Assembly: GCF_005403045.1 (NCBI RefSeq)
Contig: NZ_BJCL01000002.1
Coordinates: forward strand, 186,001-250,000
Length of the DNA stretch: 64,000 nt
Direction: 5' to 3'
DNA from: Pseudaquabacterium pictum
Lineage (GTDB): Bacteria > Pseudomonadota > Gammaproteobacteria > Burkholderiales > Burkholderiaceae_C
Of this stretch, positions 25,206 through 34,940 are shown one piece after another. A model generated the notes under the pieces. That model made no database searches. It saw only the letters and a program-made list of their open reading frames with translations, and was not told where the DNA came from. Each line of letters opens with the position of its first letter. The stretch's first letter is position 1. The position numbers and the translations under genes are program-made.

Positions 25206-25805
25206 ATGAACACCACCGAACCAGGCCCGCGCCGGGGTCGCCCCGTCACCAGGAACCGGGCGGCCCTGCTGGAGACGGCCATGCAGGCCTACTGGCAGGA
25301 CGACCGGGCGGCGGTGTCGATCAACGCCCTGTGCCAGCTGGCCGGTGTGTCGAAGCCGTCGCTCTACCGGGATTTCGGCAGCGAGGATGGCCTGACCGCC
25401 GCCGTGCTGGCGCACTACGCCCAGTCGGTGCTGGGCCCGCTGGAGGACTTGCTGTCCAGTCCGGCCGCCTTGGCCGACAAGCTGGACACGCTGATCCGGA
25501 TCGTCAGCGACGACCCCGGCATGGCGGCCGGTTGCCTGTACGCGAAGATGCGCGCCACACGCTCGCGCTTCGGCCCGCAGACGCAGCGCGGCCTGGCCGA
25601 CCTGGAGACGCACATGCTGGCGGTGTACACCCGGCTCTTCCGGGACAGTGCTGCCCGCGGCAACTGGCGTGGCCATCTGGATCCGGCGCTGGCCGCCGGC
25701 TACCTGCATGAGCAGGTCGGGCTGGCCTTCAGCCAGCGTGCAGCCGGCGTGCCATCCGCGACGGTGCGGGCCTGGCTGGTGCTGGCCACGTCGGCGCTGG
25801 TCTGA
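25206..25805 (+). CDS. TetR/AcrR-family transcriptional regulator
   Basis: A 199-residue TetR-type repressor. The N-terminal HTH spans RRGRPVTRNRAALLETAMQA to LAGVSKPSLYRDFGSEDGLTAAV. The ligand domain (residues about 75-195) contains GCLYAKMRATRSRFGP. The GRP motif and SKPSLYRDFG helix are canonical. The ATG at 25206 is chosen because the HTH alignment begins there. Probable targets are itself or the divergent aminotransferase gene. The inducer is unknown. Confidence 0.9.
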   Translation: MNTTEPGPRRGRPVTRNRAALLETAMQAYWQDDRAAVSINALCQLAGVSKPSLYRDFGSEDGLTAAVLAHYAQSVLGPLEDLLSSPAALADKLDTLIRIVSDDPGMAAGCLYAKMRATRSRFGPQTQRGLADLETHMLAVYTRLFRDSAARGNWRGHLDPALAAGYLHEQVGLAFSQRAAGVPSATVRAWLVLATSALV

Positions 25806-25832
25806 GTGCGCTGCGCCGGGGCCGCCTCGGCA

Positions 25833-26078
25833 CTAGAACAGGCGGTGCCGCTGGGCGTAGCGGAACAGCGCCATCGCCGAGCCCACGCCGAGCTTCCGGC
25901 GGATCAGCGACTGGTAGTTCGCCACGGTCTTGGCGCTGAGCTGCAGCCGGGCGGCGATGGCGTCCATCGCATCGCCGGCCAGCAGGCCCTGCAGCACCTG
26001 GCGCTCGCGCGCCGACAGGTCACGGTGCGGCGCATCGCCGCGTTCGGTCACCAACCCCGCCTTGCCTGGCCTGCGCAT
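25833..26078 (-). CDS. solitary LuxR-type HTH protein, possibly a truncated regulator
   Basis: An 81-residue protein consisting almost only of a LuxR/NarL-type HTH: LSARERQVLQGLLAGDAMDA, IAARLQLSAKTVANYQSLIRRKLGVGS, ending RYAQRHRLF. No receiver or ligand domain precedes it. The ATG at 26078 has a weak GGAG upstream. The open frame continues upstream without a start and without similarity to a receiver. Either it is a bona fide HTH-only regulator or the remnant of a response regulator that lost its receiver. It lies between the convergent TetR gene and rng. Confidence 0.7.
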   Translation of the reverse strand: MRRPGKAGLVTERGDAPHRDLSARERQVLQGLLAGDAMDAIAARLQLSAKTVANYQSLIRRKLGVGSAMALFRYAQRHRLF

Positions 26079-26169
26079 CCACAGTTGCTCCGCTCGGTCG
26101 GCGCACCACCACGGCGGCCGAATGTTTTCGTACCGAATGGTACAACAAGGCGTGCGGGGTGTCGTGGCG

Positions 26170-27642
26170 CTACAGCAGGACGATGTCGTACTGTTCGGGG
26201 CTGAAGCTGGGCTCGGTGCTCAGCGAGATCGGCTTGCCGATGAAATCACTGAGCCCGGCCAGGTGCTGGCTCTCCTCGTCCAGCAGCATCTCCACCACCG
26301 CCGCACTGGCCACCACGCGGAATTCCTTGGGGTTGAACTGCCGGGCTTCACGCAGGATCTCGCGCAGCACGTCGTAGCAGACGCTGCGCGCGGTCTTGAC
26401 CTGGCCGCGGCCTTCACAGGTGGGGCAGGGCTGGCACAGCATGTGGGCCAGGCTCTCGCGGGTGCGCTTGCGCGTCATCTCCACCAGGCCCAGCTGGGTG
26501 AAGCCGCTGACCGTGACCTTGGTGCGGTCACGGCTCAGCTGCTTGCGGAACTCGGCCAGCACCGCGGCCTGGTGGTCGTCGCGCACCATGTCGATGAAGT
26601 CGACGATGATGATGCCGCCCAGGTTGCGCAACCGCAGCTGGCGGGCGATGGCGCCGGCCGCCTCCAGGTTGGTCTTGAAGATGGTGTCGTCGAAGTTGCG
26701 CGCACCGACAAAGCCGCCGGTGTTCACATCCACCGTGGTCAGGGCCTCGGTCTGGTCGATGATCAGGTAGCCGCCGCTCTTGAGATCCACCCGGCGGGCC
26801 AGCGCGCGGGCGATCTCCTCCTCGATGCCGAACAGGTCGAAGATCGGCCGCTCGCCCTTGTACAGCTCCAGCTTGGCCGCTGATCCTGGCGTGTAGGCGG
26901 CACCGAATGACTTCAGTGCATCGAACTGCAGCTGGCTGTCGATGCGGATGGACTGGGTGCTGTCGGTGGCCAGGTCGCGCAGCACCCGCTGGGCCAGGTT
27001 CAGGTCTTCATGCAGCAGCGTGCCCGGCGGCTGGCTCATGCCCTGGGCGCGGATGGCCGCCCAGGCCTTGCGCAGGTAGGCGATGTCGTCGGCCAGCTCG
27101 TCGTCGCTGGCGTCTTCGGCATTGGTGCGCAGGATGAAGCCGCCGGTGGGCGTGCCGTCGGCCGTGGCGGTGAGCTTCTGCATGCGCAGGCGCAGCTGCT
27201 CGCGCAGCTCGGCCGAGCCGATCTTCTGCGAGATGCCGATGTGGTTGTCCTGCGGCAGGAAGACCAGCATGCGCCCGGCAATGCTGACCTGGGTGGACAA
27301 CCGCGCGCCCTTGGTGCCGATCGGATCCTTGATCACCTGCACCATCAGGGTCTGGCCCTCGAACACCTGGCGCTCGATCGGCACCTGCACCGCCACGTCG
27401 TGCTTGGGGTGGTGGCCACCGCCGTGCAGGTCGGCCACATGCAGGAACGCGGCGCGCTCCAGGCCCACGTCGATGAAGGCGCTCTGCATGCCCGGCAGCA
27501 CCCGCGCCACCTTGCCCAGATACACATTGCCAACCAGGCCACGCTCCAGCGTGCGCTCGATGTGCAGGTCCTGCACCGCGCCGTTCTCGATCAGGGCGAC
27601 GCGGGTCTCCTGCGGGGTCCAGTTGATCAGGATGTCATGCAT
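26170..27642 (-). CDS. rng: ribonuclease G
   Basis: A 490-residue RNase E/G family endoribonuclease of RNase G size (E. coli 489), acting in 16S rRNA 5' maturation and mRNA decay. The S1 domain is at about residues 35-130 (GNVYLGKVARVLPGMQSAFIDVGLERAAFLH). Catalytic Mg ligands lie in TVDVNTGGFVG (Asp) and IIIVDFIDM (Asp). The zinc-link cysteines are in CQPCPTCEGRG. There is no RNase E C-terminal scaffold. It is followed upstream by maf, rlmH and rsfS in the typical Burkholderiales order. Confidence 0.97.
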   Translation of the reverse strand: MHDILINWTPQETRVALIENGAVQDLHIERTLERGLVGNVYLGKVARVLPGMQSAFIDVGLERAAFLHVADLHGGGHHPKHDVAVQVPIERQVFEGQTLMVQVIKDPIGTKGARLSTQVSIAGRMLVFLPQDNHIGISQKIGSAELREQLRLRMQKLTATADGTPTGGFILRTNAEDASDDELADDIAYLRKAWAAIRAQGMSQPPGTLLHEDLNLAQRVLRDLATDSTQSIRIDSQLQFDALKSFGAAYTPGSAAKLELYKGERPIFDLFGIEEEIARALARRVDLKSGGYLIIDQTEALTTVDVNTGGFVGARNFDDTIFKTNLEAAGAIARQLRLRNLGGIIIVDFIDMVRDDHQAAVLAEFRKQLSRDRTKVTVSGFTQLGLVEMTRKRTRESLAHMLCQPCPTCEGRGQVKTARSVCYDVLREILREARQFNPKEFRVVASAAVVEMLLDEESQHLAGLSDFIGKPISLSTEPSFSPEQYDIVLL

Positions 27643-27680
27643 GGCGCGGGTGTCTTCTGCGTGCGCCGTGAGGCACGGAT

Positions 27681-28292
27681 CTAGAACCGCACGCGCGCTT
27701 GTCTCAGCAACTGGGCCGTCTCGAAGAGGGGCAGTCCCATGATAGCGGAGTAGCTTCCGCGCACCTCGGGGATCCAGCCCGCCAGCTGGCTCTGGATGGC
27801 ATAGGCGCCGGCCTTGCCGAAGGGCTGGCCGCTGGCGATGTAGGCGTCGATCAGCACGTCGTCCAGCGGCGCGAAGCGCACGGTGGACACACTCAGTGCG
27901 GCCCAGCCGCGCCGCGCCGTGCCCACGGCCACGGCGGTGAGCACCCGGTGGCTGCGGCCGCTGAGTGCCCGCAGCATGGCCCGGGCTTCATCGGCATCGG
28001 CCGGCTTGCCCAGGATGCGCCGGCCGATGGCCACCGTGGTGTCGCTGCACAGGATGGGCGCGGGCGGCAGGCCACGGGCCTTCAGCCGGGCGCGGGCGGC
28101 CTGCAGCTTCAGGGCGGTGACCCGCTGCACATAGGCGGCCGGCAGCTCGCCCGGCAGCACCGCTTCCAGCGCCTCGGCCGCATCGGCCTCTGCGCCGGGT
28201 GCGGGCACCAGCAGGTCATGGCGCACGCCCAGTTGGTCGAGCAGCTGGCGGCGGCGCGGGCTCTGGCTGGCGAGGTAGATCAGATCCTGCAT
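27681..28292 (-). CDS. maf: Maf family nucleoside triphosphate pyrophosphatase
   Basis: A 203-residue Maf/Ham1-like house-cleaning enzyme that hydrolyses modified or non-canonical NTPs to NMP and PPi. Conserved features are the start [18 protein letters not shown], the [17 protein letters not shown] segment with the catalytic Asp, and a C-terminal [27 protein letters not shown]. It is 38 bases upstream of rng and directly follows rlmH (3 bases). YhdE (dTTP/UTP) or YceF (m7GTP) specificity is not decidable by eye, though its position next to rng fits the YhdE-type gene. Confidence 0.94.
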   Translation of the reverse strand: MQDLIYLASQSPRRRQLLDQLGVRHDLLVPAPGAEADAAEALEAVLPGELPAAYVQRVTALKLQAARARLKARGLPPAPILCSDTTVAIGRRILGKPADADEARAMLRALSGRSHRVLTAVAVGTARRGWAALSVSTVRFAPLDDVLIDAYIASGQPFGKAGAYAIQSQLAGWIPEVRGSYSAIMGLPLFETAQLLRQARVRF

Positions 28293-28295
28293 CGC

Positions 28296-28766
28296 TCACT
28301 CGCGGTGGTACGGATGGTTGGTGGTGACGCTCCAGGCGCGGTACAGCGCCTCGGCCAGCAGCACCCGCACAAAGGCATGCGGCAGGGTCAGGTCACTGAG
28401 GCGGAGGGTTTCGTCGGCTGTCGCCTTCAGCGCCGGGTCCAGCCCGTCGGGGCCGCCCACCAGCAGGGCCACGTCGCGGCCGTCGCCCAGCCAGAAGCGC
28501 AGGCGCTCGGCCAGCTGCACCGTGGTCAGCCGGCTGCCACGTTCGTCCAGCACCACGCGGCGGGCGCCCTTGGGGATGGCCGCCTCCAGCCGCTGCGCCT
28601 CGGCGGCCATCAGCTGGGGCGCCGTCTTGCCGGTGGTGCGCGGCTCGGCCTTCACCGCCTTCAGCTCCAGCCGCAGCTCGGGCGGAAAGCGCTTGGCGAA
28701 GTCGTCGTAGGCGGCCTCCGCCCAGGTCGGCGGCTTCTGGCCGACCGAGGCCAGCAGCAGGCGCAT
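28296..28766 (-). CDS. rlmH: 23S rRNA pseudouridine-1915 N3-methyltransferase
   Basis: A 156-residue SPOUT-class methyltransferase with its trefoil-knot signature: [14 protein letters not shown] and the C-terminal [27 protein letters not shown]. It methylates pseudouridine 1915 in helix 69 of 23S rRNA using SAM. The length matches E. coli RlmH (155). It lies between rsfS (21-base gap) and maf (3-base gap), all ribosome or nucleotide quality-control genes likely on one transcript. Confidence 0.97.
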   Translation of the reverse strand: MRLLLASVGQKPPTWAEAAYDDFAKRFPPELRLELKAVKAEPRTTGKTAPQLMAAEAQRLEAAIPKGARRVVLDERGSRLTTVQLAERLRFWLGDGRDVALLVGGPDGLDPALKATADETLRLSDLTLPHAFVRVLLAEALYRAWSVTTNHPYHRE

Positions 28767-28787
28767 GGCGACCGCGGGCGCCGGGCG

Positions 28788-29642
28788 TCAGCCGCGGCGC
28801 GCCGGGGTCTTGCGCGCTGCCGCCTTCTTGGCCGGCGCCGCCTTGCGGGCGGGGGCGCGGCCGGCAGCGGTCTTCACCGCCGCGGTCTTGCGCGCGACCG
28901 GCTTGACGACGATGGTCTTGACCTTGGGACCGGCGGGCGCGGCGGTCTTGCCAGCCGCGGCCTTGCGGGCGGCGGGCTTGCGGCCGGACTTGGCGGCAGC
29001 GGCCTGGGCCTCGGCAGCCTTGGCGGCGATGGCAGCCGCGGCGGCCGCAGCGCGCTCGGCATTGGTGGTGCGCACCGCCGGCTCACCGGCCCGCTTGCGC
29101 GCCGGGGCCTTCTTGGCAGGCGCCTTCTTGGCCACCACGGCCGGCTTCACAGCCACCTTTTGCGCCTTGGCGGCGCGCGCCGGGCCCTGCTTGGCGGGGG
29201 CTGCGGCCTTGCGGGCAGCGGCCTTGCGCTCGGGCGCCATGGCCGGGGCGTCGTCGTCCTCATCGGGCTCGCTGGCCTTGACCAGGCCGGTCTTGGCGGC
29301 GCCCAGCTTCATCTTCACCGGCTTGCCGCCCCAGATCTCTTCGAGGCGGTAGTACTCGCGGATGGCCGGCTGCATCACATGGGCCACGGCGGCGCCGCAG
29401 TCGACGATGATCCATTCGCCGTTGTCGCCACCCTCGGTGGCCAGCACCGGGAAGCCCGCCGCCTTCACCGATTCACGCACGCCGGAGGCCAGCGCCTTGG
29501 TCTGGCGGTTGCTGCTGCCGGTGGCGATGATCACCCGCTCGAACAGCGGCGAGAGATGCTCGGTGTTGAAGACCAGGATGTCCTGGGCCTTGACGTCTTC
29601 CAGGCCATCGACGATGGCCCGTTGCAGTTTGCGAATGTCCAT
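28788..29642 (-). CDS. rsfS: ribosomal silencing factor RsfS with long histone-like tail
   Basis: A 284-residue protein. The first 115 residues are a complete RsfS/Iojap domain: KLQRAIVDGLEDVKAQDILV, VIIATGSSNRQTKALA, WIIVDCGAAVAHVM, YYRLEEIWGG. RsfS binds L14 and blocks subunit joining. E. coli RsfS is 105 residues. The remaining roughly 168 residues form a tail: first an acidic patch (SEPDEDDDAPAM), then a lysine/alanine/proline-rich stretch (KKAPAKKAPARKRAG, KAAPAKKAAARKTP) like histone H1 or AlgP. Such a tail could bind rRNA or nucleic acid; this is inference. There is no frameshift or stop between the parts. Confidence 0.92.
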   Translation of the reverse strand: MDIRKLQRAIVDGLEDVKAQDILVFNTEHLSPLFERVIIATGSSNRQTKALASGVRESVKAAGFPVLATEGGDNGEWIIVDCGAAVAHVMQPAIREYYRLEEIWGGKPVKMKLGAAKTGLVKASEPDEDDDAPAMAPERKAAARKAAAPAKQGPARAAKAQKVAVKPAVVAKKAPAKKAPARKRAGEPAVRTTNAERAAAAAAAIAAKAAEAQAAAAKSGRKPAARKAAAGKTAAPAGPKVKTIVVKPVARKTAAVKTAAGRAPARKAAPAKKAAARKTPARRG

Positions 29643-29653
29643 TCAGCCTCGAT

Positions 29654-30283
29654 TCAGCCTTGTTGATGGTGTGCATCGCCCCGGGGATAGGGCTGGTGCT
29701 GGTCAATATAGCCGGCCACGGCCGGCCCCACCAGCGGGGCCAGGGCCGCACCGGTGGCGCCGGCGGCGAGTTGGCGGCGGATGTCACTGGCGGCGATGTC
29801 GTGCCTTGGCAACGGCAAGGCCACCACCCGGTGTGGCACCGCCGCCATCGCCGCCGGTGGCGTGGGCGGTGTGCCGGCGCGGCCGGCCACCGCCAGCGTC
29901 AGCCGCTGGAGCAGTTCGGGCCAGTCGCGCCAGGTGTCGAAACGGCCGTACTGGTCCTGGCCCAGGATGAAGAACCAGTCGGCGCCGGGCGTCTCGGCCT
30001 GCAGTTCACGCACGGTGTCGATGGTGTAGGTGGGGCCGCTGCGCGCCAGCTCGCGGGTGTCGATCACCTGGCAGGGCTCGCCGTGCAGCAGCGCGGCCAG
30101 CATCGCTGCGCGGTCGGCGCCGGGGGCCATCTGCCGGCCGGCCTTCTGCCAGGGCGCGCCCGCGGGCAGCCAGCGCAGTTCGTCCAGCGCCAGCTGCTGC
30201 ATGGCCAGCCGGCCCAGCGCCAGGTGGGCGAGGTGCGGCGGGTCGAAGCTGCCACCCAGCAGGCCGATCTTGCGGACGGCCAT
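29654..30283 (-). CDS. nadD: nicotinate-nucleotide adenylyltransferase
   Basis: A 209-residue NadD. It adenylates nicotinate mononucleotide to deamido-NAD in NAD synthesis. The nucleotidyltransferase motif is GLLGGSFDPPHLAHLALG (HxGH-type: H-L-A-H). FILGQDQYGRFDTW and the C-terminal ASDIRRQLAAG complete the signature. The ATG at 30283 was chosen because the hallmark motif begins 10 residues later; the longer frame is unsupported. Its ATG overlaps the hemF stop by one base (TGATG), implying coupled translation with hemF upstream. Confidence 0.96.
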   Translation of the reverse strand: MAVRKIGLLGGSFDPPHLAHLALGRLAMQQLALDELRWLPAGAPWQKAGRQMAPGADRAAMLAALLHGEPCQVIDTRELARSGPTYTIDTVRELQAETPGADWFFILGQDQYGRFDTWRDWPELLQRLTLAVAGRAGTPPTPPAAMAAVPHRVVALPLPRHDIAASDIRRQLAAGATGAALAPLVGPAVAGYIDQHQPYPRGDAHHQQG

Positions 30284-31200
30284 CAGCCCCCGGCCAGCCA
30301 GTCGCGCGGACGCAGGAAGTCGGTGTACAGCCGCGCCTCGGGCGTGCCGGACTCGGGCTTCCAGTCGTAGCGCCACTTCACGATGGGCGGCATGCTCATC
30401 AGGATGCTCTCGGTGCGCCCGCCCGATTGCAGGCCGAACAGCGTGCCGCGGTCGAATACCAGGTTGAACTCGACATAGCGGCCACGGCGGTAGGCCTGGA
30501 AATCCCGCTCGCGTTCACCGAACGGCAGGTTGCGGCGGCGTTCGACGATCGGCAGGTAGGCCGGCAGGAAGGCATCGCCCACCGCGCGCAGCATGGCGAA
30601 GCTCTGGTCGAAGCCCAGCTCGGCGAAGTCGTCGAAGAAGATGCCGCCGATGCCACGCGGCTCGCCGCGGTGCTTGAGGAAGAAGTACTCGTCGCACCAG
30701 GCCTTGAAGCGCGGGTACAGCCCGTCACCGAACGGCGCCAACGCGTCGGCACAGGTGCGGTGGAAGTGCTGGGCGTCGTCTTCCTGGCCGTAGTACGGCG
30801 TCAGGTCCATGCCGCCGCCGAACCACACCACCGGGTCCTTGCCGGCCGGCAGCGCGGCGAACATGCGCACGTTCATGTGCACCGTGGGCACCATCGGATT
30901 GCGCGGGTGGAACACCAGGCTGACACCCATGGCCTCGAACGGCGCGCCGGCCAGTTCGGGCCGGTGCTGGGTGGCCGAAGGCGGCAGCTGCGGCCCCTTC
31001 ACATGGCTGAAGTTGCAGCCGCCGCGTTCCAGCAGGGCGCCGTCTTCCACCAGCTGGGTCTTGCCGTCGCCCTGCAGCCGCTCGCCGGGCGCGCGCACCC
31101 AGGCATCGGTGGTGAAGGCCTTGCCGTCGGCCGCCTGCAGCGCATCGACGATGCGCTGCTGCAAGCCCAGCAGGTAGCCGCGCACGGCGTTGGTGTCCAT
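30283..31200 (-). CDS. hemF: oxygen-dependent coproporphyrinogen III oxidase
   Basis: A 305-residue HemF (E. coli 299). It oxidatively decarboxylates coproporphyrinogen III to protoporphyrinogen IX in heme synthesis. Conserved segments are [31 protein letters not shown] and [34 protein letters not shown] clear GGAG precedes the ATG. It lies directly downstream of purD in transcription order and overlaps nadD. Confidence 0.98.
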   Translation of the reverse strand: MDTNAVRGYLLGLQQRIVDALQAADGKAFTTDAWVRAPGERLQGDGKTQLVEDGALLERGGCNFSHVKGPQLPPSATQHRPELAGAPFEAMGVSLVFHPRNPMVPTVHMNVRMFAALPAGKDPVVWFGGGMDLTPYYGQEDDAQHFHRTCADALAPFGDGLYPRFKAWCDEYFFLKHRGEPRGIGGIFFDDFAELGFDQSFAMLRAVGDAFLPAYLPIVERRRNLPFGERERDFQAYRRGRYVEFNLVFDRGTLFGLQSGGRTESILMSMPPIVKWRYDWKPESGTPEARLYTDFLRPRDWLAGG

Positions 31201-31249
31201 CGGGTCTCCTCGTCGGGGCCTGCGGCCGCCTGTTGTCGTCGTGGCCGGG

Positions 31250-32533
31250 TCAGCGCTTGATGGCGCGGTGGCCGATGTCGCGGCGGTACTGCACGCCGTC
31301 GATGCGGATGCCACCCAGGTGCTCATAGGCCTTCTGCTGCGCCAGCTTGGCCGAATCGCCCAATGCAGTGACGCACAGCACCCGGCCGCCGGTCACGCGC
31401 AGCGTGCCGGTGTCGTCGATGGCGGTGCCGGCGTGGAACACCACCGCATCTTCGCGGTCGACGGGCAGGCCGGCGATGGCATCGCCCTTGCGCGGATCGG
31501 CCGGGTAGCCGGCGGCGGCCATCACCACGCCCAGCGCCAGGCGGCGGTCCCAGTCGAGCTCCACCTTGTCGAGCGTGCCGTCGGTGGCATGCAGCAGCAC
31601 GTCGACCAGGTCGCTCTTCAGGCGCATCAGGATGGGCTGGGTCTCGGGGTCGCCCATGCGGGTGTTGAATTCCAGCGTCTTGGGCCGGCCCTGGGCGTCG
31701 ATCATCAGCCCGGCATACAGGAAGCCGGTGAACGGGATGCCGTCCTTGGCCATGCCGGCCACGGTGGGCAGGATGATGTCCTGCATGGCCTTGGCATGCA
31801 CATTGGGCGTGACCACCGGGGCCGGGCTGTAGGCGCCCATGCCGCCGGTGTTGGGGCCGGTGTCGCCGTCGCCCAGGCGCTTGTGGTCCTGGCTGCTGGC
31901 CAGGGCCAGCACGTTCTTGCCGTCCACCAGCACGATGAAGCTGGCTTCCTCGCCGACCAGGAACTCCTCGATGACCACCCGTGCGCCGCCGGCGTTGTGC
32001 ACCACGCCCAGGGTGTTGTCGACCAGCATGAAGTCGACCGCCGCATGGGCCTCGTCCAGCGTCATCGCCACCACCACGCCCTTGCCGGCGGCCAGGCCGT
32101 CGGCCTTGACGACGATGGGCGCGCCCACTGTGTCGATGTGGGCATGGGCGGCGGCCGGATCGGTGAAGGTGGCGTAGTGGGCGGTGGGGATGTTGTGGCG
32201 CGCCATGAAGTCCTTGGCGAAGGCCTTGGACGATTCCAGCTGCGCCGCCGCCTGCGTCGGCCCGAAGATGCGCAGGCCGCGGGCACGGAACACATCCACC
32301 ACGCCAGCCGACAGCGGCGCCTCGGGGCCCACCACCGTCAGCGCCACCTTGTTGGCCTGGGCGAAATCGGCCAGGGCCACCGGGTCGGTGAGGGCCACGT
32401 TCTTCAGGCGGGCATCGCGGGCGGTGCCGCCGTTGCCCGGCGCCACGTACACCTGCTGCGCCTTCGAGCTCTGCGCCAGCTTCCAGGCCAGGGCATGCTC
32501 GCGGCCACCGCCGCCTATCACGAGAACATTCAT
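31250..32533 (-). CDS. purD: phosphoribosylamine-glycine ligase (GAR synthetase)
   Basis: A 427-residue ATP-grasp enzyme, the second step of purine synthesis (ribosylamine-5-phosphate + glycine + ATP to GAR). The N-terminal Rossmann-like start is [20 protein letters not shown]. The ATP-grasp core contains [17 protein letters not shown] and [13 protein letters not shown]. The C-terminal lid includes [13 protein letters not shown] and [12 protein letters not shown], all diagnostic. The start overlaps the yebC stop by 4 bases. Confidence 0.98.
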   Translation of the reverse strand: MNVLVIGGGGREHALAWKLAQSSKAQQVYVAPGNGGTARDARLKNVALTDPVALADFAQANKVALTVVGPEAPLSAGVVDVFRARGLRIFGPTQAAAQLESSKAFAKDFMARHNIPTAHYATFTDPAAAHAHIDTVGAPIVVKADGLAAGKGVVVAMTLDEAHAAVDFMLVDNTLGVVHNAGGARVVIEEFLVGEEASFIVLVDGKNVLALASSQDHKRLGDGDTGPNTGGMGAYSPAPVVTPNVHAKAMQDIILPTVAGMAKDGIPFTGFLYAGLMIDAQGRPKTLEFNTRMGDPETQPILMRLKSDLVDVLLHATDGTLDKVELDWDRRLALGVVMAAAGYPADPRKGDAIAGLPVDREDAVVFHAGTAIDDTGTLRVTGGRVLCVTALGDSAKLAQQKAYEHLGGIRIDGVQYRRDIGHRAIKR

Positions 32534-33261
32534 GCGGAATCGGCCATCTCGGCGTTGTGGAACACGTCCTGCACGTCGTCGAGGTCCTCGATCACATCCA
32601 GCAGTTTCTGCATGCGCTCGGCATCCTCACCCGACAGGGCCACCGGATTCTCGGCACGCATCGTGACGGTGGCGATCTCGGGCTTCAGGCCGGCGGCCTC
32701 CAGCGCGTGCTTCACCGCTTCGTAGTCAGGCGGGGCACACAGCACCTCGATGGCGCCGTCGTCGTCGGTGATCACATCCTCGGCGCCGGCTTCCAGCGCC
32801 ACTTCCATCACCTTGTCCTCGCTGGTGCCGGGGGCGAAGACCAGCTGCCCGCAGTGCTTGAACTGGAAGGCCACCGAGCCCTCGGTGCCCAGGTTGCCGC
32901 CGTACTTGCTGAAGGCGTGGCGCACCTCGGCCACGGTGCGCACACGGTTGTCGGTCATGGTGTCGACGATGATCGCCGCGCCGCCGATGCCGTAGCCCTC
33001 GTAGCGGATTTCCTCGTAGTTCACGCCTTCCAGCGCGCCCGAGGCCTTGTCGATGTTGTACTTGATGCGGTCGGCCGGCATGTTGGCCGCCTTGGCCTTG
33101 TCGATGGCCAGGCGCAGGCGCGGATTGGCCGAGACATCTCCCCCGCCCTGGCGCGCGGCCACAGTGATCTCGCGGATGATCCGCGTCCAGATCTTGCCGC
33201 GCTTCTCATCCTGCCGGCCCTTGCGGTGCTGGATGTTGGCCCATTTGGAATGCCCTGCCAT
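32530..33261 (-). CDS. yebC: YebC/PmpR family protein
   Basis: A 243-residue YebC/TACO1 family protein. It begins [20 protein letters not shown], the invariant family start, followed by [22 protein letters not shown] and [18 protein letters not shown]. Members were first described as transcription regulators and are now linked to relief of ribosome stalling at proline stretches; which role applies here is not visible. It is first in the yebC-purD-hemF-nadD run, and divergent from the HerA-like ATPase gene with 110 bases between starts. Confidence 0.96.
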   Translation of the reverse strand: MAGHSKWANIQHRKGRQDEKRGKIWTRIIREITVAARQGGGDVSANPRLRLAIDKAKAANMPADRIKYNIDKASGALEGVNYEEIRYEGYGIGGAAIIVDTMTDNRVRTVAEVRHAFSKYGGNLGTEGSVAFQFKHCGQLVFAPGTSEDKVMEVALEAGAEDVITDDDGAIEVLCAPPDYEAVKHALEAAGLKPEIATVTMRAENPVALSGEDAERMQKLLDVIEDLDDVQDVFHNAEMADSA

Positions 33262-33371
33262 GGGGGTCTTGCTCCTTGTGCTTGAGGCCGCGAGTTTAAG
33301 TGGTGGCCGCCTGCGGCCGGCTGACGGGCCGCTAGACTGCTGGCACCGTAGTCCCGCTGGAGCGCTTTCCG

Positions 33372-34925
33372 ATGGCTGATCCGATCCTCGTCGCCCAGCG
33401 TGGCGACATCCGCTGCGAGCTGCTGCCCGCCCTGGCCAACCGCCACGGCCTGATCACCGGCGCCACCGGCACCGGCAAGACCATCACCCTGCAGACGCTG
33501 GCCGAGAACTTCTCGAAGATCGGCGTGCCGGTGTTCATGGCCGACGTGAAGGGCGACCTCACCGGCATCAGCCAGACCGGCAGCATCAGCCCGAAGCTGG
33601 CCGGCATCCTGGCCGAGCGTGGCATCGACACCCCCGCGCCCCAAGCCTGCCCCACCACGCTGTGGGATGTGTTCGGCGAATCCGGCCACCCGGTGCGCGC
33701 CACCGTCAGCGACATGGGTCCGTTGCTGCTGGCGCGCATGCTGGCGCTGAACGACACCCAGGCCGGCGTGCTGAACATGGTGTTCAAGATCGCCGACGAC
33801 CAGGGCCTGCTGCTGCTGGACCTGAAGGACCTGCGCGCCATGCTGCAGCATGTGGGCGACAACGCCAGCCAGTTCACCACCAGCTACGGCAATGTCAGCG
33901 CGGCCAGCATCGGCGCCATCCAGCGCGGCCTGCTGCAGATCGAGCAGCAGGGCGGCGACCAGTTCTTCGGCGAGCCGATGCTCGACATCAGCGACTTCAT
34001 GCAGACCACCGACGGCATGGGCGTGATCAACGTGCTGGCCGCCGACAAGCTGATGAACGCGCCGCGGCTGTATGGCACCTTCCTGCTGTGGATGCTGAGC
34101 GAGCTGTTCGAGCTGCTGCCCGAGGTGGGTGATCTTGAGAAACCCAAGCTGGTGTTCTTCTTCGACGAGGCCCACCTGCTGTTCAAGGACGCGCCGGCGG
34201 TGCTGCTCGAGCGCATCGAACTGGTGGTGCGCCTGGTGCGGTCCAAGGGCGTGGGGGTGTACTTCGTCACCCAGAACCCGCTGGACGTGCCCGACACCGT
34301 GCTGGGCCAGTTGGGCAACCGGGTGCAGCATGCCCTGCGCGCCTTCACCCCGCGCGACCAGAAGGCGGTGAAGAGCGCCGCCAGCACCATGCGCGCCAAC
34401 CCGGGGCTGGACATCGAGACCGCCATCACCGAGCTGGGCGTGGGCGAGGCGCTGGTGAGCTTCCTCGATGCCAAGGGCCGGCCCAGCGTGACCGAGCGGG
34501 TGTTCGTGCTGCCGCCGGGCAGCCAGATCGGGCCGATCACGCCCGCGCAGCGGCAGCAGCTGGTCGGCAGCTCGCTGGTGGCGGGGGTGTACGAGAAGTT
34601 CGTCGACCGCGAATCGGCACACGAGATCCTGAAAGGCCGCGGCGCTGGCACGGCGGCGCCCATGGCCGGCGGGCCCAGCATGGCCGACGAGGCCCAGGCC
34701 GCGGCCCGCGGTGGCGCCACGCCAGCGGCGGCCGACGATGGCGGCGGCCTGATGGGCGGGCTGAAGGACATCATGTTCGGCAGCACCGGCCCGCGTGGCG
34801 GCCGCCGGCCCAGCCTGGCCGAGACGGCGGCCAGCTCGGCCATGCGCAGCATCGGTTCGGCCGTGGGCCGCGAGATCATCCGCGGCGTGCTGGGCTCGAT
34901 CCTGGGCGGCAGCCGCCGCCGCTGA
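33372..34925 (+). CDS. HerA/VirB4-like ATPase, DUF853 (YjgR) family
   Basis: A 517-residue P-loop ATPase of the DUF853 family (E. coli YjgR). Walker A is GATGTGKT (residues 30-37) and Walker B is [13 protein letters not shown]. The [12 protein letters not shown] and [19 protein letters not shown] segments (arginine finger region) are typical. The C-terminal Gly-rich tail ends [10 protein letters not shown]. No nuclease domain or NurA partner is nearby. The function of YjgR proteins is unknown; DNA translocation is inferred from the fold. An antimicrobial-phage context is not indicated. Confidence 0.93.
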   Translation: MADPILVAQRGDIRCELLPALANRHGLITGATGTGKTITLQTLAENFSKIGVPVFMADVKGDLTGISQTGSISPKLAGILAERGIDTPAPQACPTTLWDVFGESGHPVRATVSDMGPLLLARMLALNDTQAGVLNMVFKIADDQGLLLLDLKDLRAMLQHVGDNASQFTTSYGNVSAASIGAIQRGLLQIEQQGGDQFFGEPMLDISDFMQTTDGMGVINVLAADKLMNAPRLYGTFLLWMLSELFELLPEVGDLEKPKLVFFFDEAHLLFKDAPAVLLERIELVVRLVRSKGVGVYFVTQNPLDVPDTVLGQLGNRVQHALRAFTPRDQKAVKSAASTMRANPGLDIETAITELGVGEALVSFLDAKGRPSVTERVFVLPPGSQIGPITPAQRQQLVGSSLVAGVYEKFVDRESAHEILKGRGAGTAAPMAGGPSMADEAQAAARGGATPAAADDGGGLMGGLKDIMFGSTGPRGGRRPSLAETAASSAMRSIGSAVGREIIRGVLGSILGGSRRR

Positions 34926-34940
34926 CGCAGGCCGGCGTCC

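Noticed and set aside
26130-26143. Small palindrome GTACC-GAAT-GGTAC between rng and the LuxR-HTH gene
   Set aside because: Five-base arms are too short to separate from chance; kept only as a note for the HTH-only gene.
33372-34925. HerA-like ATPase as part of a phage-defence system
   Set aside because: It is the widespread YjgR/DUF853 type with no NurA, Sir2 or nuclease gene beside it; its neighbours are housekeeping genes.
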